A model generated the notes under the pieces. It was not told where the DNA came from and made no database searches. It saw nothing but the letters and a program-made list of their open reading frames with translations. Position numbers and translations under genes: made by a program. Below, one piece after another: positions 59,488 through 64,000 of a stretch of 64,000 nucleotides of DNA. The stretch spans positions 1 to 64,000 of the forward strand of contig JAODMF010000001.1 in assembly GCA_025464095.1 (NCBI GenBank), read 5' to 3'. Position 1 is the first letter of the stretch, and the number at the start of each line of letters is the position of its first letter. The DNA comes from Glaciihabitans sp. GTDB lineage: Bacteria > Actinomycetota > Actinomycetes > Actinomycetales > Microbacteriaceae.

Positions 59488-60808
59488 CCCTTACGTGTTT
59501 CTCATGCTGGGAATCGGAGTCGTGCTCACCGTCGGCACTGGTTTCTTCGTCGCTTCCGAGTTCGCGCTCGTCAATCTCGATCGCTCCGATCTCGAGGTTC
59601 GCCAGTCGCGCGGCGAGAAGCGCCTCGGCATCACCATCAATGCCCTGAAGAAGACCTCCACCCACCTTTCGAGCGCCCAGCTCGGCATCACCCTGACGAC
59701 CCTGCTCACCGGCTACACGCTCGAACCGGCGTTCGGCGCGCTGCTCGAGGCACCGCTTTCGGTGTTCGGGATGTCTGGGGCGGCTGTCACGGTCGTCGCC
59801 TCGATCGTCGCGGTCGCGATCGCGACCCTCGTCTCGATGATCATCGGCGAGCTCGTTCCGAAGAACATCGCGCTGGCGCTTCCGCGGGCGACGGCCAAGA
59901 TCGTCATCCCGTTCCAGGTCGGATTCACGATCGTGTTTCGTCCGGCGGTCGCCCTCCTGAACAACACCGCGAACGCGATCCTCACCTGGGTCGGGATCGA
60001 GCCGAAGGAAGAGCTCTCCTCGGCGCGCACCGCCGAGGAGCTCACGTCCCTGCTGCGCAGGTCGGCGCGCGAGGGCAGTCTCGACCGGGATACCGCGACA
60101 CTGCTCGCACGCACGCTGGCGTTCTCTGATCACACCGCGCAGGACGTCATGACGCCGCGGCCGAGGCTCGCCGCCGTTGACCGCAGCGATACCGCCCTTG
60201 CCGTGATCGAGCTTGCGCGCCGCACCGGGTTCTCACGCTTTCCCGTGATCGACGACTCGCTCGACGACGTCGTGGGCCTCGTGCACGTCAAGCAGGCCGT
60301 CGCTGTGCCGCGCGAGAAACGGGGCGATGTTCCGGTCGCTGCGCTGCAGACCGAGGCCCTGCGGGTGCCCGAGACGATGAAACTCGACTCCTTGCTCGCC
60401 GAACTGCGCGGGCGCGGCTACCAGATGGCTGTCGTGGTCGACGAGTACGGCGGCACGGCTGGCGTTGCGACGCTGGAAGACCTGGTCGAGGAGCTCGTGG
60501 GCGAAGTTTCCGACGAACACGATCGAACCAAGGCCGACGTGGTGCGCAGCAGGGACTGGTTCACGTTCCCCGGCATCCTGCGCCCGGATGAGCTGTTGGA
60601 GCGGACGGATGTCGCGGTGCCCGAGGAGGGGCCGTACGAGACCGTCGCGGGCTGGCTGATGAGCGAGCTCGGCCGACTCCCCGTCGTCGGCGACACGATC
60701 GAGATCGAGGGCGGCACATTTCGCATCGAGCGACTGGATGGTCGCCGCATCGACCGCGTGCGCTACACGCCGACCCCGGCGCCGGAGATCGCGGGTGAGG
60801 CCTCGTGA
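59480..60808 (+). CDS. CNNM/CorC-type membrane protein (DUF21-CBS-CorC_HlyC)
   Basis: 442 residues. DUF21 membrane domain (1-200) with FFVASEFALVNLDRSDLE and GELVPKNIALALP, a CBS pair (about 215-335) with DVMTPRPRLAAVDRSD and the DEYGGTAGVATLEDLVEEL hinge, and a C-terminal CorC_HlyC domain (about 350-430). CNNM-like proteins act in Mg2+/divalent cation transport or its control. ATG 59480 has no ribosome site; initiation may depend on the overlapping micro-ORF. It overlaps its paralogue at 60805 (GTGA). Confidence 0.92.
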   Translation: MHDPYVFLMLGIGVVLTVGTGFFVASEFALVNLDRSDLEVRQSRGEKRLGITINALKKTSTHLSSAQLGITLTTLLTGYTLEPAFGALLEAPLSVFGMSGAAVTVVASIVAVAIATLVSMIIGELVPKNIALALPRATAKIVIPFQVGFTIVFRPAVALLNNTANAILTWVGIEPKEELSSARTAEELTSLLRRSAREGSLDRDTATLLARTLAFSDHTAQDVMTPRPRLAAVDRSDTALAVIELARRTGFSRFPVIDDSLDDVVGLVHVKQAVAVPREKRGDVPVAALQTEALRVPETMKLDSLLAELRGRGYQMAVVVDEYGGTAGVATLEDLVEELVGEVSDEHDRTKADVVRSRDWFTFPGILRPDELLERTDVAVPEEGPYETVAGWLMSELGRLPVVGDTIEIEGGTFRIERLDGRRIDRVRYTPTPAPEIAGEAS

Positions 60809-61839
60809 GTGACTGGTGGGGGATCATCTGGCTGGCCATTCTTTTGCTCGTCAACGCGTTCTTTGTCGCCGCCGAGTTCTCGATCATCAGCGCCCGGCGC
60901 TCGCAGATCGAACCGCGCGCCGAGAAGGGCTCGCGCGCGGCGCGAACGGCACTCTGGGCGATGGAGCATGCCACCCTCATGCTTGCGACCAGCCAGCTCG
61001 GCATCACGGTCGCGTCGCTGCTGATCCTGAATGTCTCGGAACCGGCCATCCACCACCTGCTGGAAGGGCCGCTGCAGCTCACCGGCTGGGCGGCCAGCGT
61101 GATCAGCACGGTCTCCTTCATCATTGCCCTGGTTGTCGTCTCATTCCTGCACGTGATCCTCGGTGAACTTGTTCCCAAGAACGTCTCGTTCTCGCTGCCG
61201 GAGCGTGCGGTGCTGGTCCTCGCGCCGCCGCTGGTTGCGTTCGCGACCGTGTTCCGGCCGGTGATCGTCGCGTTGAACGCGACGGCCAACGGCATCCTGC
61301 GGCTGTTTCGGATCGAGCCGAAGAGTGAAGCGACCAGCGCGTTCACCGTCGACGAGGTGGCGACGATCGTTGCCGCCTCCACGCGCGAGGGCGTTCTCAC
61401 CGATACGACCGGCACGCTGAGCGCCGCGTTCGAATTCAGCGAGAAGAAGGTTCAGGATGTCGCCCTCGGCATGGTGAAACTGGTCACTCTTCCCGAGGAC
61501 GCGACTCCCGCCGACGTGGAGAGAGCCGTCGCGCGCAACGGGTTCTCGCGGTACGTGCTGGTGAACGAGGCGGGGGAGCCGACCGGGTACCTCCACCTCA
61601 AAGACGTGATCGACCTCGAGGAGGACGAGTTCTGCGAGCCCGTTCCGCCGAAGCGCATCCGCCAGCTCATCTCCATCTACCGCACCACCGACCTCGAGGA
61701 CGCGCTCGCGACGATGCGGCGCTCGCGAGTGCACGTCGCGCGCGTGTTCGACGAGTCGGGCGCGACGAAGGGCGTGCTGTTCCTCGAGGACATCATCGAG
61801 GAACTTGTCGGCGAGGTACAGGATGCCACCCGGCGGTAA
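60805..61839 (+). CDS. CNNM/CorC-type membrane protein, second copy (DUF21-CBS)
   Basis: 344 residues. DUF21 domain with FFVAAEFSIISARRSQIEP and GELVPKNVSFSLP, and a CBS pair ending in GVLFLEDIIEELVGEVQDA. It lacks the CorC_HlyC domain of the preceding gene, stopping after CBS. GTG 60805 overlaps the first gene by 4 bases, a typical actinobacterial pair that may form a heterodimer. Confidence 0.92.
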   Translation: MSDWWGIIWLAILLLVNAFFVAAEFSIISARRSQIEPRAEKGSRAARTALWAMEHATLMLATSQLGITVASLLILNVSEPAIHHLLEGPLQLTGWAASVISTVSFIIALVVVSFLHVILGELVPKNVSFSLPERAVLVLAPPLVAFATVFRPVIVALNATANGILRLFRIEPKSEATSAFTVDEVATIVAASTREGVLTDTTGTLSAAFEFSEKKVQDVALGMVKLVTLPEDATPADVERAVARNGFSRYVLVNEAGEPTGYLHLKDVIDLEEDEFCEPVPPKRIRQLISIYRTTDLEDALATMRRSRVHVARVFDESGATKGVLFLEDIIEELVGEVQDATRR

Positions 61840-61868
61840 TGCTGCGAGTTGAGCCTGCGACCGCTCGG

Positions 61869-61874
61869 TAGTCT
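61869..61874 (+). promoter_or_regulatory. Candidate -10 box TAGTCT
   Basis: TAGTCT ends 6 bases before ATG 61881; leaderless start likely. Confidence 0.45.
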
Positions 61875-61880
61875 GAACCC

Positions 61881-62180
61881 ATGACCGACGCACAGCAGCG
61901 CCCGCCCCGCACCACCCTGTTCTGGCGCACGGCCATCACGATCACCATCGGTGTCGACCTCGTCCTGATCGGCATCCTCTCGTTCGTTCCGGGCAACCAC
62001 GGCATCGGCAGCTACAACCCGTGCGCCAACGGCGCGGTGGCGGGCGCCAAATGCGGCGAGGTGACGACGATCGGAACCGGCGCATGGATCCTCATCGTGC
62101 TGGGCCTGATCGTGGGCGGCTACTTCCTGTACCGGGCGATCCGCTCGTGGCGGGCCGAGACCGCGGCCGACCGGGCATAG
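61881..62180 (+). CDS. Small two-helix membrane protein, paralogue 1
   Basis: 99 residues. Two transmembrane helices (about 20-38 and 66-85) flank an outer loop with two cysteines (YNPCANGAVAGAKCGEV). The N-terminus is short and polar, the C-terminus basic and acidic. The next gene has the same plan, suggesting a tandem duplication. Function unknown. Confidence 0.7.
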   Translation: MTDAQQRPPRTTLFWRTAITITIGVDLVLIGILSFVPGNHGIGSYNPCANGAVAGAKCGEVTTIGTGAWILIVLGLIVGGYFLYRAIRSWRAETAADRA

Positions 62181-62182
62181 GG

Positions 62183-62485
62183 ATGTCGCCCGACACAACT
62201 GGCCAGCTCGGCCCGACCGACCCTGGCTACTGGGGTCGACTGGTGGGCTTCGCGGTCTTCGCGGACATCGCCCTCCTATTCATCCTGAGCTTCATCCCAG
62301 CCACCGGGCAGGGAATCTACACGGCGGTAAGTTGCCCGACCACGGGCGCGGTCAAACCCGATCCGAGCACGTGCACAACGAGCATCTACATCGGCATCGG
62401 CTCGTGGGTGGTAATCGCGCTCGGCGTGATCGCCGTGGGGTACCTGCTGTTCCGGATGATCCGCGCGATCCGCTCGCGAGGCTGA
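62183..62485 (+). CDS. Small two-helix membrane protein, paralogue 2
   Basis: 100 residues with the same plan as the preceding gene: helix (VGFAVFADIALLFILSFIP), loop with two cysteines (AVSCPTTGAVKPDPSTCTTS), helix (IGIGSWVVIALGVIAVGYLLFRMIR). Start ATG 62183, 2 bases after the upstream stop; longer upstream frames are antisense-like in composition. Function unknown. Confidence 0.7.
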   Translation: MSPDTTGQLGPTDPGYWGRLVGFAVFADIALLFILSFIPATGQGIYTAVSCPTTGAVKPDPSTCTTSIYIGIGSWVVIALGVIAVGYLLFRMIRAIRSRG

Positions 62486-62509
62486 CCGGGCGAGCGGCGC
62501 ACGTCCCGG

Positions 62510-63586
62510 TTAGCGCCGAGCGCGCAGGTACTGGCTGGGCCAGTAATCGACGTCAACACCGAGCTCGCGCGCGGCCCGCAGCGGAAAGTGCGGATCGCGC
62601 AGCACCTGCCGCGCGAGCAGTACGACGTCCGCTTGCCCGGATGCCACGATGTCCGCGGCCTGCTGCGCCTCGGTGATGAGTCCGACGGCGCTGGTCGGGA
62701 CGCCGGCAACGCGCTTGACGTATTCGGCGATCGGCACCTGGTAGCCCGGTCCGATGGGAACAGTCACTCCGGCGATATTGCCGCCGGAGGAGATGTCGAA
62801 GAAATCCGCACCGGCGGCTCGCGCCCAGCCGGCCACGGTCGCTGTCTGCTTTTCGTCCCATCCGCCGGCGGCGTAGTCGGTGCCGGAGAATCGCACGATC
62901 AGCGGCACGGTCTCGCCGACGGCAGCCCGGATCGCGGCCACCGCCCGCAGCAGCAGTCGGGCCCGGTTCTCGAGGGAGCCGCCGTACTCGTCCTCGCGCT
63001 GGTTGCTCAGCGGTGAGAGGAACTGGTGCAGGAGGTACCCGTGTGCCGCGTGCACCTCGAGCACGTCGAACCCGGCTTCGATTGCGCGAACGGCACCGGC
63101 CGTAAACGCCGCGACGATCGCGTCGATGCCATCCGAGTCCAGGGCGGTCGGTTCGTCGTATCCGGTGAACGCCACCGCGGACGGCGCGACGGTGCGCCAG
63201 CCACCCTCCGATTCGGGCACCGTGCCCTGCTCATCGAAGCCCCACGCCGGGTAGGTGGATGCCTTGCGGCCGGCATGGCCGAGCTGGATGCCGGCCGCGG
63301 CACCCTGCGAGTGGATGAAGTCGACGACCGGTCGCCAGCGATCCCGCTGCTCGTCGTTCCAGATGCCGGTGTCGCGTGGGGTGATTCGGCCCTCCGGCGT
63401 GACGCCCGTTGCTTCGGCGATAACCAGGCCCGCGCCGCCGGACGCGAGCGCGCCCAGGTGAACGAGATGCCAGTTCGTCGGCACGCCATCCTCATCGAAG
63501 ACCGAGTACTGGCACATCGGCGCGACCCAGAGGCGGTTGCGGAAGGTGGTGTCGCGAAGTGTGATGGGGTCGAAGAGGGCGGGCAT
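62510..63586 (-). CDS. NADH:flavin oxidoreductase, YqjM-like old yellow enzyme
   Basis: 358 residues. FMN-dependent TIM-barrel ene-reductase: FRNRLWVAPMCQYS (with the regulatory Cys of the YqjM group), GIQLGHAGRK, EVHAAHGYLLHQFLSPLSNQREDEYGGSLENRAR and the phosphate-binding C-terminus LARQVLRDPHFP. Reduces activated double bonds; likely xenobiotic or redox-stress response. Confidence 0.92.
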   Translation of the reverse strand: MPALFDPITLRDTTFRNRLWVAPMCQYSVFDEDGVPTNWHLVHLGALASGGAGLVIAEATGVTPEGRITPRDTGIWNDEQRDRWRPVVDFIHSQGAAAGIQLGHAGRKASTYPAWGFDEQGTVPESEGGWRTVAPSAVAFTGYDEPTALDSDGIDAIVAAFTAGAVRAIEAGFDVLEVHAAHGYLLHQFLSPLSNQREDEYGGSLENRARLLLRAVAAIRAAVGETVPLIVRFSGTDYAAGGWDEKQTATVAGWARAAGADFFDISSGGNIAGVTVPIGPGYQVPIAEYVKRVAGVPTSAVGLITEAQQAADIVASGQADVVLLARQVLRDPHFPLRAARELGVDVDYWPSQYLRARR

Positions 63587-63689
63587 GGGGATCCAATCGA
63601 GAGTGACGTCACCCCGGCTAACACAACGCGGCGTCCGGCGATTCCCGCGGCCCGAGTTCTAGCTACACCGCAGTCGGGCGCGGACGTGA

Positions 63690-64000
63690 TCAGCCGGCGA
63701 GGTCAGTGAGGAATGCCCGCAGCCCGTCGACGCCGGTGAAGTGGTGCGCCGTGACGCCAAGCGCGGCAGCGGCATCCGTGTTCACGCTCTTGTTGTCGAC
63801 GAAGACCAGCTCGGCCGGCGCTACGCCCAGCTCGGCCGCAACCTCGAGGTAGATGGCCGGGTCGGGCTTCAGGGCATCCATTTCGGCGCTCACGAAGATG
63901 CGCTCAAAGAAGGCGCCGATGGGGGAGTACCGGAATGGGCTGCCGAAGTCGAAGCCGGCGTTGGAGAGCAGGGCCAGTCGGGTGCCGCCAGCGTGCAGCT
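63690..64000 (-). CDS. HAD-family hydrolase, 5' end off window
   Basis: The open frame continues to the right edge on the minus strand; the visible 102 residues are the C-terminal part. Seen: LALLSNAGFDFG (motif II Ser/Asn), KPDPAIYLEVAAELG (motif III Lys) and LVFVDNKSVNTDAAAALG (motif IV Asp; VFVDD is usual, here DN). A phosphatase or phosphoglycolate-phosphatase-like enzyme of unknown substrate. The N-terminal nucleophile is not visible here. Confidence 0.85.
   Translation of the reverse strand, partial: LHAGGTRLALLSNAGFDFGSPFRYSPIGAFFERIFVSAEMDALKPDPAIYLEVAAELGVAPAELVFVDNKSVNTDAAAALGVTAHHFTGVDGLRAFLTDLAG

Overview
This window is chromosomal DNA from a high-GC Gram-positive actinobacterium, most likely of the family Microbacteriaceae. 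The evidence is the GC-rich codon use with many GTG starts, frequent near-leaderless genes with a TAnnnT -10 box 5 to 9 bases before the start codon, and several actinobacterial hallmarks: a Kgd-type 2-oxoglutarate decarboxylase with fused E2-like domain, GuaB1, a SigH/RshA-type redox sigma/anti-sigma pair, a DUF3039 protein, a DUF222-HNH (13E12) protein, and the prfB-ftsE-ftsX-smpB...ssrA order. No rRNA, CRISPR array, prophage or insertion sequence was seen. One tRNA (Leu, anticodon UAG) and the tmRNA gene are present.

Layout. 1-3 kb: a DUF222-HNH gene cut by the window edge, a GGAA microsatellite, and a PLP aminotransferase. 3-6 kb: a lipoprotein, a secreted PKD-like protein and a membrane-anchored HtrA protease. 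6-12.4 kb: a surface-glycan locus (two GT2 glycosyltransferases, a CDP-alcohol phosphotransferase, a Wzm/Wzt-type ABC exporter, a sugar/polyol nucleotidyltransferase). 12.5-16.6 kb: an ABC exporter, DUF3039 and pncB. 16.6-22.3 kb: a repeat-rich pncB/murI intergenic region, then murI-rph and rdgB, separated by a twice-repeated module of a GNAT-like gene divergent from a cell-wall-anchored (LAETG) surface protein. 22.3-27 kb: mntH-mntR, HEAT protein, DedA, tRNA-Leu, and an ArsR-SRPBCC-VOC operon. 27-31.6 kb: a Tad/Flp pilus operon. 31.8-41.5 kb: oxidoreductases, an MFS transporter, the prfB-ftsEX-smpB block, Dabb, aldo/keto reductase and SIMPL proteins. 41.7-45.4 kb: ssrA and a monosaccharide ABC importer. 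45.6-50.9 kb: an EXPERA-like membrane protein, a septum-formation lipoprotein, hisN-rsgA-aroA, and divergent sigH-rshA. 50.9-53.8 kb: two tandem secreted metzincin proteases. 54-64 kb: kgd, guaB1, two CNNM/CorC-type membrane proteins, two small paired membrane proteins, an old-yellow-enzyme reductase and a HAD hydrolase cut by the right edge.

The observations that most deserve a second look are: a periodic array of GGCGGGAG/CTCCCGCC elements between pncB and murI; the duplicated GNAT/LAETG module inserted into murI-rph-rdgB; a sequence-perfect sigma-R-type autoregulatory promoter in front of sigH combined with two candidate starts; an acidic/proline micro-ORF overlapping the start of a CNNM gene; and a glycan locus whose CDP-alcohol phosphotransferase carries His in place of the fourth motif Asp.
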